Positions 7,790 to 18,589 are shown, counted from the first letter of the stretch. The stretch is 64,000 nt of DNA from Dyadobacter fermentans (GCF_019924045.1 NZ_JAHXBN010000007.1:310001-374000); one strand, 5' to 3'. Numbers and translations are program-made. Notes: generated from the sequence alone by a model not told the origin.

Positions 7790-10324
7790 CTATTCTTTTA
7801 TAAATCGGAACGAACGTCCGTCATCGAGCCGGATCCAATAAGTACCGGTACTCAATTGCTGCACATGGATATCCTGAGTTTGTCCGGTAATACTGAAATG
7901 CTTTCGGATCCTGCCGTTGATATCGATCAAAACGGCGGTAGTTCCCAGAATATCAGGATCGGAAATATCGAGTTTTAAGACTGTTTTCGCCGGATTGGGA
8001 AAAATTGTCACCGGCGTAGTTCCCTGTCCGTCGAGCACGATGATGCGGCTGTATGCGAAGGTTTTGTCCTGATCTACCATTTTCAGGCGATAATACACCT
8101 TCCCGTCATGGTTGTCGGCATGCGAATAGCCGTATTGCTGGCTGGCACCGTTCCTTGCAGGCACGGAATGAACCGTAGCAAATGTTTTGGCGTCGATACT
8201 GCGCTCGATTTGAAAATGACTCACGTTTTCTTCCTGCGCGGTCTGCCATGAAAGGTGATTAAAGCTCTTTTCCCGCTTCCCATTGAAATGTACCAACCGC
8301 AGCGGCAGGGGTTCGCTTTGTGTTTTCACAAAGAAACCGCTGAAACCGGCGACAGGAAAGGTTACTTCCCAGCGTTGGGCGTCGGGATTCCATAAGATGT
8401 TCGCGTCGTCAGGGTCGATGGTCGTGGTGGCACCCGGATAGGTATCGGGCAAACCGGTGCCGTCCCCGCTGGTACCGCCGCGTTTCTCGATTTTGAGGTT
8501 GGCAATGCCGGCCGCGTCACCGGGGCCCGCGGGCAGTTTAACGGCATTGACATTGTTGAATGTTTCAAACTCGGCTTGCGTAAAATACAATGTCACATCA
8601 CCAGTCGCCGTTTCGGCATTCGTTTCGGGTGTGATTTCGTAATGCCTTTTAACAAAATGGGCAGGCTGGGCCGCATCTATCCATACTCGCGCGGTCGTGT
8701 TGCCCGAAATGGCAGAAATGACATCGCCGCCTGTTACTTTGGCAACTAGCACGCTGCAATTGTCGGCATAGTAGTACCGGGTATCGCTGTAGGGCTGGAA
8801 GGAAGTAACGGTGGTGTTGCCCGAAGCTACGGAAGTGGCGGTAGGATCAGTAACGCATTCGAAATTGGCCCGGATCATGAATTGCTTCGCAAATGACGCG
8901 CCATATGCCTCAATAGCGCCCCAACCGGGGACAGGGTTCGTGGGCCAGTCGACGAAATTGGTGCGCGGGCCGAAAATACCCGAGGCCTGCCCGATAGCCA
9001 ACGTGCTATCGATCTCTTTTAAGCTGACGAATATGGTGTCGCCGGGGAGCAGGTTTAATGTAGGGCTAACCATGAAATTGTGCCATTTCGAAGCATCCGT
9101 GCTAGTCAGGGTGCGTGCCGGTGCATCGAAGAGCACAGTGCCCGGCGTTCCGTTTTGAAACTTCATCACAGTGGCCCCGATGCGCATGGTATTACCCGGT
9201 TGGACGGTGCCGACGAGGTAGGCCGAAAGTGAGGAGAGTTCGGTGACGGAATGAATCGGATAAATGGTTCCGAGGTAACCGGGCGTAGTGCTGCCAATGC
9301 CCAGTAGGCCGGTAACCATCCCATTGTCGCGTGCAAATACCGTCTGGGTGATTTCCACGGAATCGATGTATGCATCGTTTGATGGCCGCTGATCTGTAAC
9401 GCCGGGTAGCACGGTTTCGATACGGACGGTATATTTCCCGGGCGCATCCGCGACAAATGAACTGGCCGCCCACAGGGTGTCACTGGTTGCCAGGAACGGC
9501 ACATCGACCGGAGTGCTTTGTGTTGAGAATACTTCCTGGTCGGCACTGTCAAACACAGTCGCTTTGATATAGGCCCCGCTCAGCGTATTGGCTCCCTGGT
9601 TGTTGATCCGGCCAAAGAATGAATGGGGCAAGTTCTGGCTGACGGGTACTTTGGGGAATACTATTTTAGAGGGATTGAGCAGGGCTGCGTCAAAATCCAG
9701 CACCCTTTCCAGCATTACATCATCAATGAGCAGCACAAACTTGTCGTTCGAAACATTCCTGAATGCGACGCGGATCGTCTGACCGGCATATGCAGAAAGG
9801 TTGACCTCGCGCCTTGTCCAGGCGGAGCCCTCGGCGGCAGTCGAGAAGACCACGGTTGAAGCACTTACCTGGTTGCCCATCACGCCGGTGCCGCCTGTGG
9901 GTACATTCGGTTCGGCCATAACGCGGACTTCATATCCGTCGGGGTAGGTCGGGTCGTAGGCAACGGCATTCCAGGAAAGGCGCATTAGTCCGTCAACGGC
10001 CGGAATAGCGATGGGAGGTGTCCACATCCAGTCGTCGGCAGCGCCTGCCGGAGCGTACCACGACGTACTGAACGCCGCCGAATCCGCGACATTGAAGGAA
10101 AAATCCTCACGCCGTTCCCAGGCTTCATTCACATAGGCCACCGAACCGGTCGGCGTGCGGTTGTCGACATTGCGTAACAACCATCCGGTCGGAAACGTGT
10201 AAGTACCGGCTCCACCGGCGGTTGGCCCGCCAATGCCGTCGAAGTCTTCCTGAAAAATTACTTGCGCATGAGACGAGAGGGCAAGCAAGGCCAGGAGGCA
10301 TATTAGAGTAGCTGTTTTTTTCAT
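7790..10324 (-). CDS. Choice-of-anchor J domain protein with T9SS type A sorting domain
   Basis: The protein has 844 residues with a Sec signal peptide ending in SSHAQ. Residues about 22-210 fit a choice-of-anchor J domain: EDFDG near the start, the WLLRNVDN segment and an adhesion-like beta sandwich with DDWMWTPP. The middle contains Ig-like strands. The C-terminal 75 residues (IFPNPAKTVLKLDI, then a glycine-rich turn and STGTYWIRL) are the type A sorting domain recognised by the type IX secretion system, so the protein is expected on the cell surface or in the medium. No catalytic motif is seen; adhesion or substrate binding is an inference. Confidence 0.85.
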   Translation of the reverse strand: MKKTATLICLLALLALSSHAQVIFQEDFDGIGGPTAGGAGTYTFPTGWLLRNVDNRTPTGSVAYVNEAWERREDFSFNVADSAAFSTSWYAPAGAADDWMWTPPIAIPAVDGLMRLSWNAVAYDPTYPDGYEVRVMAEPNVPTGGTGVMGNQVSASTVVFSTAAEGSAWTRREVNLSAYAGQTIRVAFRNVSNDKFVLLIDDVMLERVLDFDAALLNPSKIVFPKVPVSQNLPHSFFGRINNQGANTLSGAYIKATVFDSADQEVFSTQSTPVDVPFLATSDTLWAASSFVADAPGKYTVRIETVLPGVTDQRPSNDAYIDSVEITQTVFARDNGMVTGLLGIGSTTPGYLGTIYPIHSVTELSSLSAYLVGTVQPGNTMRIGATVMKFQNGTPGTVLFDAPARTLTSTDASKWHNFMVSPTLNLLPGDTIFVSLKEIDSTLAIGQASGIFGPRTNFVDWPTNPVPGWGAIEAYGASFAKQFMIRANFECVTDPTATSVASGNTTVTSFQPYSDTRYYYADNCSVLVAKVTGGDVISAISGNTTARVWIDAAQPAHFVKRHYEITPETNAETATGDVTLYFTQAEFETFNNVNAVKLPAGPGDAAGIANLKIEKRGGTSGDGTGLPDTYPGATTTIDPDDANILWNPDAQRWEVTFPVAGFSGFFVKTQSEPLPLRLVHFNGKREKSFNHLSWQTAQEENVSHFQIERSIDAKTFATVHSVPARNGASQQYGYSHADNHDGKVYYRLKMVDQDKTFAYSRIIVLDGQGTTPVTIFPNPAKTVLKLDISDPDILGTTAVLIDINGRIRKHFSITGQTQDIHVQQLSTGTYWIRLDDGRSFRFIKE

Positions 10325-10554
10325 AGGTTAGATAGAATGGGTGCAATTATCAGTAACCTTGTTTTGCCGGTAAGGGCATTCTATCGATAAAGGCTATACG
10401 TTATCGGATTATACCTTTACCGACTTCGTTAATCTATTATCCGGTCGTTCTTGCAGGTTTTTAATTTTGGCTGTTTTTGCGCAAATTACCTGCTTGCTGG
10501 TGCCTTGATTTCGATCAGCCGCTCACATCGTTTTTTCTTTAACATATCCCAGCC

Positions 10555-11430
10555 ATGAACCGAATTATTGGATCAATGAAGTATGCCGTCTTCGCAATAG
10601 CCGCATTCTTGTTATGCTTACCCTTTTTTGCACAAGCGCAATCGGACACTTATGAAGTATTTGCGATCAAATTCGCCGGTACCGACAAGCAGTTTTACGA
10701 AGCCGAATGGGCCAGCGGAGGCGGGAAGGATGTGCCGGTCCCGATCAGTTTCATGTTTTGGTTATTGAAGGGTAAGAACGGGCGGAACATCCTCGTAGAT
10801 GCCGGTTTTATGCCGGAAAAGGTTAAAGAGGAGGAATTCTTCAAAATCGCCGGCTATATCCGGCCCGATTCGGCATTGTTGAAAATGGGCGTGAAGCCCG
10901 GGGACGTAAGCGATATTATTCTCTCGCATCCGCATTGGGACCACCTCGGCGGCGCGACGCTGTTTCCGAATGCCACGCTGTGGATGCAAAAGGACGATTT
11001 TGAGGGATTCGTCGGAGCTGCCTGGCAAAAGGATGGACGGAGGGGCGGGTTTGCCCAAAGCGATGTCCGTATGGTGATAGATCTCAATCTGGCGGGAAGG
11101 CTAAGTCTGATCGCCGGGGATAACAAGGAGATACTGCCGGGCGTGACGGTTTTTACGGGCTCTAAACATACCTATGACTCACAGTACGTGATGGTCAGCA
11201 ATGGTAAGGAAAAAGTGGTGATCGCTTCGGACAACATCTGGATTTATTACAGCCTCGATCACCTGACGCCCCCTTCACCGGGCGGTACAACCGATCCGGA
11301 GGGTTATGTCGACGCCATTAAGCGCATGAAAACCCTGGTAAGCGATCCGAAATACATTCTGCCGGGCCACGATTCGAGGGTGTTCGAGAAATTTCCGAAA
11401 GTCGCTCCGGGCATCGCTGCGATCAGGTAA
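10555..11430 (+). CDS. Exported metallo-beta-lactamase-fold hydrolase (lactonase-like)
   Basis: The protein has 291 residues. The N-terminal hydrophobic run to AQAQ is a signal peptide; ATG 10555 and ATG 10576 are both possible. The zinc-binding motif HPHWDH at 125-130 is followed by GSKHTYDS (third His), an aspartate in IASDN and LPGHDS (last His), the full ligand set of the fold. The order and spacing resemble the N-acyl-homoserine-lactonase group, but substrate cannot be read from motifs. The gene stands alone and is divergent from the T9SS cargo gene across a 230-bp gap with no other clear signal. Confidence 0.85.
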   Translation: MNRIIGSMKYAVFAIAAFLLCLPFFAQAQSDTYEVFAIKFAGTDKQFYEAEWASGGGKDVPVPISFMFWLLKGKNGRNILVDAGFMPEKVKEEEFFKIAGYIRPDSALLKMGVKPGDVSDIILSHPHWDHLGGATLFPNATLWMQKDDFEGFVGAAWQKDGRRGGFAQSDVRMVIDLNLAGRLSLIAGDNKEILPGVTVFTGSKHTYDSQYVMVSNGKEKVVIASDNIWIYYSLDHLTPPSPGGTTDPEGYVDAIKRMKTLVSDPKYILPGHDSRVFEKFPKVAPGIAAIR

Positions 11431-11453
11431 GACGAATCATCCGAGGCCCATTC

Positions 11454-12704
11454 CTATAACACAAGCCCGAAACCCATGCGGAAATAGCCTAAATAGCGGC
11501 GGGAGTTCCCGGTGATTTTTAGCAGATTATGGCTAAACCCGGCGGATACGTCGATGAATGCACTGCCAAACACAACCTGCTGGAAACCAGCGGCGGCACC
11601 CAGTCCCAGGTGGCGCTTGCTTTTTCCCTCACCAAAATAGGTTTCGCTGTGATAGAAGAGGTGGTGGACGTACGGGGCAACGTAGAGGCCCGACAGGTTG
11701 TTTCCGCCCGTGCCTTGCCGTATCGCTTTTTTCTGGTCGGTATAATAGCGTAAATGTAAAGTCGATTGCAGCTGGTAGTCGTTCGACGTAAGCCTGGCCC
11801 CGGGTGTCGGATAATCTCTCGATACAATGCGCATGTAATTCACTGAAAACTGCGTGTTCAGCGAGAATGGGCTGCTTTTCAGCTTCCGCTCATAAGCGAG
11901 ACCAATGCTTCCGTTGGAGTAATCGGGTGAAATATAAACGGTGGGCCATTGCAGCTTCCATAGTTGTTGTACAAAATCGTCGCAACGCAATACCTCGCAA
12001 AAGGGCTGGTTTTTCTGCCGTTTCCAATCCCCGAAAGCGAGCCCCATGCTCGTGCGGGAAGCGATGGCGATCCGGGACGATTTGCCGAACTCATAGGCCA
12101 GAAGCAGAGGGTCGCCGTCCTGCCGGTAGTCCTGGTAGTAAAGCCCGATGCCCAGTTCCAGCCGGCCCCGGTTCAGAAAGCGCCTTTGCAACCCGAACTC
12201 CAACCCGATCCTTTTCAGTTGATTATGTACGATTTCCTTACCCCATTGCCGTTCCCCGATAACAGCCAGAAAATTCCCTGTGAAGTTGTTGCTCCCGGTT
12301 CCTTCCCGGATCCGCCGGCGCATATCATAGTACCACCGCGTATAAATTTTTCCTGAAATTAACCCCTCCAATCCGGCATTGTTGCCCCAGCCTCCGCTGA
12401 CGCCAATGTCTGCACCTACCGACCATGACGGCAGCACCTTGTACTCGTATCCGAGCTCGACCTGCGTAGTATTATTGGCGGCGTTTTCAACGCTGAAAAT
12501 GTAGTTGGGCGTAAATGCAAGCCCCAGTTTCAGCATATGGCGCGTCGGTACCTTGGTCATGAATACATTCTCATACCTGTCTACAAACCGCTGTTTCACA
12601 AATGTTTCCTGGGATTCTTCCTCGGTGAAGGTCACCCGGATAGAATCCTGTGCATTGGAAATGCGGAAAATGCCAAAAAACAGTATAAAAAACAGCAGCC
12701 TCAT
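11454..12704 (-). CDS. Putative outer-membrane beta-barrel protein
   Basis: The protein has 416 residues and a signal peptide ending in ISNAQ. The body is alternating hydrophobic/polar strands with aromatic girdles (YKVLPSWSVGADIG, GLEFGLQRRF, RLELGIGLYYQDY, SIGLAYERKL) and ends in FRMGFGLVL, a terminal strand of the kind used for BAM insertion. No enzyme motif is found. It is convergent with the MBL-fold gene. Confidence 0.7.
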   Translation of the reverse strand: MRLLFFILFFGIFRISNAQDSIRVTFTEEESQETFVKQRFVDRYENVFMTKVPTRHMLKLGLAFTPNYIFSVENAANNTTQVELGYEYKVLPSWSVGADIGVSGGWGNNAGLEGLISGKIYTRWYYDMRRRIREGTGSNNFTGNFLAVIGERQWGKEIVHNQLKRIGLEFGLQRRFLNRGRLELGIGLYYQDYRQDGDPLLLAYEFGKSSRIAIASRTSMGLAFGDWKRQKNQPFCEVLRCDDFVQQLWKLQWPTVYISPDYSNGSIGLAYERKLKSSPFSLNTQFSVNYMRIVSRDYPTPGARLTSNDYQLQSTLHLRYYTDQKKAIRQGTGGNNLSGLYVAPYVHHLFYHSETYFGEGKSKRHLGLGAAAGFQQVVFGSAFIDVSAGFSHNLLKITGNSRRYLGYFRMGFGLVL

Positions 12705-12899
12705 GGGTGGTAAAAGTTAGGGATTGGGGTTCTCGATCAGTTTTTGTATCAAAGAGGCGCAGCCGGTAGGGGATGGTTGTATGAAGGGGTGAAACATTAT
12801 ATTCCAATAGCGATAGAAGCATCTTATTAAAATAGTAATTGTGGTTTTTAAAAAATATCAATTTTAATTGGATATTGAAATGAATAGCAGGTTATTGGA

Positions 12900-13622
12900 A
12901 TGAATCAGTTTTTGAACGCCATGAGAAACAGTTTTCCTTTTCTGAACATTTTGTTGATTTTTCTGATTGTAAGCCAGGCAAATGGCCAGCAGGTGCATGA
13001 CTTTTCCCGCCGGAATATAGATGCCCATATCGATTTGGTACCGCTTGGATTTCCCGATCCCTCGGTCCGGTTTGGGTTAGAAATGATGTTCGGGAACCGC
13101 TGGGCAACCGGGCTTAATTTGGGCGTGGGTGTGCGGATACCATTCACTGAGGCACTGGGACTTCGCCAGCAAAAGTGGGACAAAGGAAAATACAAACTTT
13201 TTGAAACAAGGCCGGAAGTGAAATTCTATTGGTTAAAACGCGAGCGTAGTGGTTGGTATATGGCAGCCGAAGGATTACTTTCAACCATGAGTGGAACGAC
13301 AGGAAAGAGCTATCATTTTGAAAATAATAATGACACGGTGCAAATAAATTTTGATTATGCCGACTTCTCCAAAACCAAAGTTGGTGTTACGGGCAAGCTC
13401 GGTGGACGAATATTCGTCGGGCGGCGTATAACGTTGGACTTTTTTTCAGGAATTGGTTTGTCACGCATTAATTCAATTTTCTCCAATTACAAAAACAAAA
13501 GCATTAGTAAATCAGACCCATTCTTTGAAGGCGAAAATTACGTGGCCGGAAAAAGAGTTGTCGCGCACTTGTCGGCCGGACTGAGAATTGGCATGCTGCT
13601 TTGGTCCGAAGAATCAAAGTAG
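12900..13622 (+). CDS. Putative small outer-membrane barrel protein
   Basis: The protein has 240 residues with a signal sequence ending near QANGQQ; ATG 12921 is an alternative start. The mature sequence shows about eight amphipathic strands (RFGLEMMFGNRWATGLNLGVG, EVKFYWLKRE, GWYMAAEGLLS, KVGVTGKLGGRIFVG, TLDFFSGIGLSR, HLSAGLRIGMLL), similar to DUF3575-type eight-stranded barrels. It is divergent from the 416-residue barrel gene. The sequence is AT-richer than the downstream sulfonation genes. Confidence 0.65.
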   Translation: MNQFLNAMRNSFPFLNILLIFLIVSQANGQQVHDFSRRNIDAHIDLVPLGFPDPSVRFGLEMMFGNRWATGLNLGVGVRIPFTEALGLRQQKWDKGKYKLFETRPEVKFYWLKRERSGWYMAAEGLLSTMSGTTGKSYHFENNNDTVQINFDYADFSKTKVGVTGKLGGRIFVGRRITLDFFSGIGLSRINSIFSNYKNKSISKSDPFFEGENYVAGKRVVAHLSAGLRIGMLLWSEESK

Positions 13623-13695
13623 CATTTGGTGTAGGATCAGGGTCGATCAAGCTGATTTGTCGATGGTTGCAGTTGATCCGCCATGTCTGGGTAAT

Positions 13696-14225
13696 TCAGG
13701 ATTGCGTGCTGGTTAGCAGGCGGTAAATTCGCCCCGCACATTCGTCGGCCCGCCATAACGCAGTCGGTATCGTGAGGTGCGGCTGCGTTGGCACGTCGAA
13801 TCCCGAGCCGATTCCTGTAAAATTTTCGATTTCATGGTTGCGCGCCTTTCGGTAGAGGCCCTTCACGTCGCGCTGCTCGCAAATGGCGATCGGGCATTCC
13901 AGGTATATTTCGAGGTAACGGTCGCCAAGGGTTTTTCGCAGTAGGTCCCGGTGCGATTGCATAGGTGTAATGAAGGAGCAAATCACAATGAGGTCCTTTT
14001 CGAGCAGTATTTTGCAGAGCTCGGCCACACGCCGGATATTCTCGAGGCGATCGGCATCGGAAAAGCCCAGGTCGCTGTTCATACCCGCGCGCACCACGTC
14101 GCCGTCGAGCGAGAGCGTACGGTAGCCGTCCGTTTCCAGCCGGTGGGCAAGCATTTGGGCGAGGGTGCTCTTACCTGCTCCCGAATGTCCCAGCAGCCAC
14201 ACTACCATTCCTTTTTGATGCGCTT

Positions 14226-14229
<4 letters not shown>
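13696..14229 (-). CDS. cysC: Adenylyl-sulfate (APS) kinase
   Basis: The enzyme phosphorylates adenosine 5'-phosphosulfate to PAPS, the donor for cytosolic sulfotransferases. The 177-residue frame starts at ATG 14229, which overlaps the stop of cysQ as ATGA; the longer frame upstream only re-reads cysQ. The P-loop GHSGAGKST is near residues 15-23, followed by the family block LDGDVVRAG, DLGFS, DRLENIRR. C-terminal YLECPIAICEQRDVKGLY and the FTGIGSGFDVP segment complete the APS kinase signature. No ATP sulfurylase (cysDN) is present in the window, so APS must come from elsewhere. As the last gene of the sulfonation block it probably serves the sulfotransferase two genes upstream. Confidence 0.95.
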
Positions 14230-14990
<761 letters not shown>

Positions 14991-14992
14991 TT

Positions 14993-16009
14993 TCAATGAG
15001 GGATAAGAGGTAACCGGCCGGCAATCGCTTTGAGGAGTTGCTCCTGCGGGCGTCTTTTTTCAAGGTCTTCCGGCCTCAGTTTGCTCCTGAATTCTTTTTT
15101 CAACTCCTGGTTGATCTGCGAGAAATCCTCGATTTCCTGCGCAGAAAATGGCGTTCCGTCTTTTTGATAAACGAGTTCGTAACCCAGTTTTTCGAGGGTA
15201 TCGCCTGCTACGCGCTCGAAAATGCGGATGTCCGCTTCCGAAAGCCCGGTCAGGAACTTGCGGTGGTTGTCGGTCAGGACAGGTTTGATCACATTCTGCC
15301 ACATCAATCCCGAATTGGCGGTTTCCCGCGACTCGGCGGATTCATGGTAGGCCAATGCCGTTTCCGAATACTCTGCTCCGATGAACGAGCAAATGCGTTT
15401 GAGTTCGGTTTCCGGGTCTTTCAGCAAATCCTCGTAACGCACACGGAGCACGCGCCCAGGGCCGAGGTTTTCATACAATGCGATGGATGCCTCCTGCTCG
15501 CTCTTCCATTGCTGGGCCAGGTGATAGCTGTGTTTTTCGCCTACAATGGCTTTTTTGAAAGAAAGTGCTACATCACGCCCGTCGCGAAAAAGGTGGATAT
15601 AGCGGGGCGGCGTGCTATATTGTTCGAGTTCGGCGGCATAATGGATATTGGCCATGCTTTTGCAAGTCCAGATACGCGCTCCGTCTGCCGCGGCTTTCAG
15701 CTCATATACGGCCTTGGCGATTTCGGGCAGGGCAGGCGCCTCGCACCGCTGCCGGACAGCCGCGCGGTCGAGCGTGAGGGCTGCCCAGGGTACCGGGTTG
15801 GTTTCCACCAGCGTGCACACATCGTCGATCAGTTGGTCGAACTGGCTTTCAATGGTCAGGTCGCCGTAGACCGGCAACAACGGCATAAGCCTTTCGAGGA
15901 TATGGGGCGGGTGCGGGGCCGATACTTCGGGCAACTGGTTGAGCATGAGCCGCAGCAAATTGGAGCCGCTTCGCTGGGTGCCGATGATCTGAACTGGGGT
16001 AAATGCCAT
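14993..16009 (-). CDS. PAPS-dependent sulfotransferase family protein
   Basis: The protein has 338 residues and no signal peptide, so it is cytosolic. The 5'-phosphosulfate-binding loop is GTQRSGSNLL at 10-19, and the 3'-phosphate site is LFRDGRDVALSF around 140-151, with R142 and S150 as likely ligands. RVRYEDLLKDPETELKRICSFIG (near 195-217) is a further family landmark. These features match the Sulfotransfer_1/3 families, which transfer sulfate from PAPS to hydroxyls of lipids, sugars or small molecules; the acceptor is unknown. It is 3 bp after the ChrA stop and 2 bp before cysQ, so it belongs to a tight operon that makes PAPS, uses it and removes PAP. Confidence 0.88.
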   Translation of the reverse strand: MAFTPVQIIGTQRSGSNLLRLMLNQLPEVSAPHPPHILERLMPLLPVYGDLTIESQFDQLIDDVCTLVETNPVPWAALTLDRAAVRQRCEAPALPEIAKAVYELKAAADGARIWTCKSMANIHYAAELEQYSTPPRYIHLFRDGRDVALSFKKAIVGEKHSYHLAQQWKSEQEASIALYENLGPGRVLRVRYEDLLKDPETELKRICSFIGAEYSETALAYHESAESRETANSGLMWQNVIKPVLTDNHRKFLTGLSEADIRIFERVAGDTLEKLGYELVYQKDGTPFSAQEIEDFSQINQELKKEFRSKLRPEDLEKRRPQEQLLKAIAGRLPLIPH

Positions 16010-16012
16010 AAC

Positions 16013-17185
16013 TTACAATATAAGTAATCCAAGAATGCCGGCAGCCGGCACAACCAATGCCGGGTCGGTTTTGAAATAAATCGTAGCGCCGAGCGCCGCA
16101 GCAAACACGGCCGCTGAAAACCAGGTAATGCCATCGCCCCACAAAATGGAGATGCCCGCGGACACGATCATCCCGATAATGGCCGGTCGCAGGCCTTTAA
16201 ATACCGCAATGACCAGCGCCGATTGGTTGATTCTATTGAAAAAACGGGCAGCTATAACGGTCAGAATGGCCGTCGGGGTGAAAATGGCGATGGTGGCGTT
16301 CAATGCACCCCAGAAGCCGGCGAGTTTATAACCGATGAATGTTGCACTGATAAAAATCGGCCCGGGCGTTACCTGTCCCATGGCGATGGCGTCGGCAAAA
16401 GCCCGGCCGGAAAGCCAGCGGTGGCCGTCGACGATGATCTTTTGCATGGCCGGGATAATCACGTAGCCACCCCCGAATTGGGTAAGGCTCATCCCCGAGA
16501 ATGTCAGCAGGATAGTCCGTTGCAATGCGGCCAGCGGGTTGCTTTGCGGCCAGGCCACCAGCAGAATGGCCAGCAACAGTACCAGAAGCGCCGGATAGGA
16601 TATTTTCGGTTTCCAACGCGCAGGTTCCATTAGGGCTGTGGACGGTTTCCTTTTGAAATAAATAAAATAACCTGCCCATGCACTTACGAGCAACACGGCC
16701 AGGGTCGTGAAATAGGATTTTGAAACAAACACGACCACGCACGAAGCGAATGCAATGAGTATTTGCGAAACATCCGAAATATTCTTGCGTCCCATACTGA
16801 TCGCTACGCTGATGATAATGGCCGCGACGGCAGGTAATATCCCCGCAAAGAAATGGCTCATCGCAGGCACATCGCCATATTGAAAATAGAAATGCGAAAG
16901 CACCAGCATGAGCACGAATGAAGGCAGAATCACCGCGGTAACGCTGATGAATGCGCCTTTCCACCCGCCAAGCTGGTAACCTATGAACGAGACCACATTC
17001 ACGGCCATCGGCCCCGGCAGCACCGACGCGAGCGAAATGCCTTCGAGCACCCTGGCATTTTCCAGTATGCGGTCCTTTTCCACCACCTTTTTCTGGATCA
17101 TCGAGATCAGCGACATGAAGCCGCCCCACGACGTGGCGCCGATTTTCAGGAAAGTCAGGAAAAGATAGACAGGTACCGGTTGCAT
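16013..17185 (-). CDS. ChrA-family (CHR) oxyanion transporter
   Basis: The protein has 390 residues and about ten to twelve hydrophobic segments in two homologous CHR halves. Each half has the conserved pattern: GGFMSLISMIQKK then LPGPMAVNVVSFIGYQLGG in the first, and FGGGYVIIPAMQK then GQVTPGPIFISATFIGYKLAG in the second. Known ChrA proteins export chromate, a structural analogue of sulfate. Here the gene lies 6 bp after an arylsulfate sulfotransferase and 3 bp before a PAPS sulfotransferase, so a role with sulfate or a sulfated compound is plausible. No chromate-regulator gene (chrB-like) is nearby. The family assignment is firm; the substrate is inferred. Confidence 0.88.
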   Translation of the reverse strand: MQPVPVYLFLTFLKIGATSWGGFMSLISMIQKKVVEKDRILENARVLEGISLASVLPGPMAVNVVSFIGYQLGGWKGAFISVTAVILPSFVLMLVLSHFYFQYGDVPAMSHFFAGILPAVAAIIISVAISMGRKNISDVSQILIAFASCVVVFVSKSYFTTLAVLLVSAWAGYFIYFKRKPSTALMEPARWKPKISYPALLVLLLAILLVAWPQSNPLAALQRTILLTFSGMSLTQFGGGYVIIPAMQKIIVDGHRWLSGRAFADAIAMGQVTPGPIFISATFIGYKLAGFWGALNATIAIFTPTAILTVIAARFFNRINQSALVIAVFKGLRPAIIGMIVSAGISILWGDGITWFSAAVFAAALGATIYFKTDPALVVPAAGILGLLIL

Positions 17186-17191
17186 CGTACG

Positions 17192-18589
17192 TCAGTTTAC
17201 CAGGTAGGGGGCAACCTGCTCTTGTGGAACAAACTCGGCGCGGTAGGGCATAATCCTGCTTTTGAGTGCCCACAGGAAACGTCCGTCCAGGTTGGTGAGG
17301 ACAATGCTGTTGGTTTTGGAACTGCAATGCAGCACGGCATCGGGCCCTACCAGGTAGGCGCTGCCCATGCGCGCGGTGTAAAACTCCTTAGGCAATGTAA
17401 TATGGTGTTTCAAAACGGAAGTTTTGGCCGACTCGTCCAGTCCGAATGTGAGCGTGCGGGTTGTTTCTTTGCTGGTGCCGTTGTCAAAAAGCATCAGGTC
17501 GCCCTGGGCATTGCGGTGCACGGCATGGCCCTGATCGAAAACGCCTTCGGCAGGCATTTTGAAGTCGCCACCCCGGCCGAATTTCCAGATAACCTTGCCC
17601 GTTTTAGAATCGATCTTCCAGATTTGCCCATTGTTGTAAAACGACATCAGGTAATTCCCGTCGCGGTCGAAACTTACACTATTGGCATGCATCCAGTCTT
17701 TTTTCTCCTGCATGATTTTGGGGTCTTTCAGCGGGTCGAGCGCGTCGAATACCGACCAGCCCCATACCTTCTTCCCCTTGCGGTCGAGTACCAGAATGCC
17801 GTCGCTTTTGACGGTATCCTGCTTCGTGCCGCCCACGGAGCTGAGGTCCATAATGCGGGTCTGCACATTTAAGGTTACGATCTCGCTCCGGTCGTTGAGG
17901 ATAATCTCGTGGTGGATCGTCTCTTTGAAATCACTCTCACCTTTTTTGAGGTGCAGCAGCGTATCGCCGGTGAGCGATACTTCCAGGATCTCGTTGCCAT
18001 AGCTGGTAGGGTATTCTTCTGTCCCGAGAATGGACAGGATGGTTTTGTTGCGTGTGAAATGTGTGGTTTTGAATCCGGTCCCATTCACCTGATGGTACCA
18101 GCGGATATCGCCTTTGTGATCCAGCAGGAAAATAATCCCCGGCGTTTCGCGGCGAGAGAAGAGGATAAAGCCTTTTTTGAATGCGTCGGGAACGATGGTC
18201 GAATCGGGTGCGATGGTCTGGAAAAAATCCTGGATCCACATCGGATAGCCCGATGTCCGGAAATCGTAAACTTTGCTGGTGGTTTCCTTACCGCCTTCCG
18301 AGGAAATAATATGGTAAAGGTATTGCGATTTGGGCCGCAGGTTGGTCAGTACCAATGCGTGGTCGGTACCTGTGGGCGACGAAATGGTCGTGAACTTGTG
18401 CAGCGAGTCGGCCTTCTGCCAGTACTCGATGCGGACCGTGCACGGGTCGGTGGTTTTTACGTCTATCCTCACTTTCAGCGTGTTCCTGCCCGGCGCGCTG
18501 AGGCTGATCGTTTCGATACCCGTGCCATTGCAGCCGACGAACGTCAGACCGGTGATCAGGATAGCAAATGCGAGGAGGATACGTTGCAT
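17192..18589 (-). CDS. Arylsulfate sulfotransferase (ASST) family lipoprotein
   Basis: The protein has 465 residues with signal peptide and lipobox LTFVGC (C20), so it should be anchored in the envelope. An N-terminal beta-sandwich (about 25-110) precedes a six-bladed propeller with repeated segments such as GFILFSRRETPGIIFLLDHKGDIRW, KTTHFTRNKTILSILG, IHHEIILNDRSEIVTL, DWMHANSVSFDRDGNYLMSF and IDSKTGKVIWKFG. Conserved histidines in HHE, MHANS and QGHAVHRN are candidates for the active site. ASST enzymes move sulfate between phenolic sulfates without PAPS. The gene precedes chrA by 6 bp and heads the sulfonation block; a hairpin at 18649-18678 separates it from susD. Confidence 0.85.
   Translation of the reverse strand: MQRILLAFAILITGLTFVGCNGTGIETISLSAPGRNTLKVRIDVKTTDPCTVRIEYWQKADSLHKFTTISSPTGTDHALVLTNLRPKSQYLYHIISSEGGKETTSKVYDFRTSGYPMWIQDFFQTIAPDSTIVPDAFKKGFILFSRRETPGIIFLLDHKGDIRWYHQVNGTGFKTTHFTRNKTILSILGTEEYPTSYGNEILEVSLTGDTLLHLKKGESDFKETIHHEIILNDRSEIVTLNVQTRIMDLSSVGGTKQDTVKSDGILVLDRKGKKVWGWSVFDALDPLKDPKIMQEKKDWMHANSVSFDRDGNYLMSFYNNGQIWKIDSKTGKVIWKFGRGGDFKMPAEGVFDQGHAVHRNAQGDLMLFDNGTSKETTRTLTFGLDESAKTSVLKHHITLPKEFYTARMGSAYLVGPDAVLHCSSKTNSIVLTNLDGRFLWALKSRIMPYRAEFVPQEQVAPYLVN

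Noticed and set aside
16326..17327. A 333-codon minus-strand frame
   Set aside because: It is a different reading frame of the ChrA gene, rich in R, H and P, and has no start context or domain.
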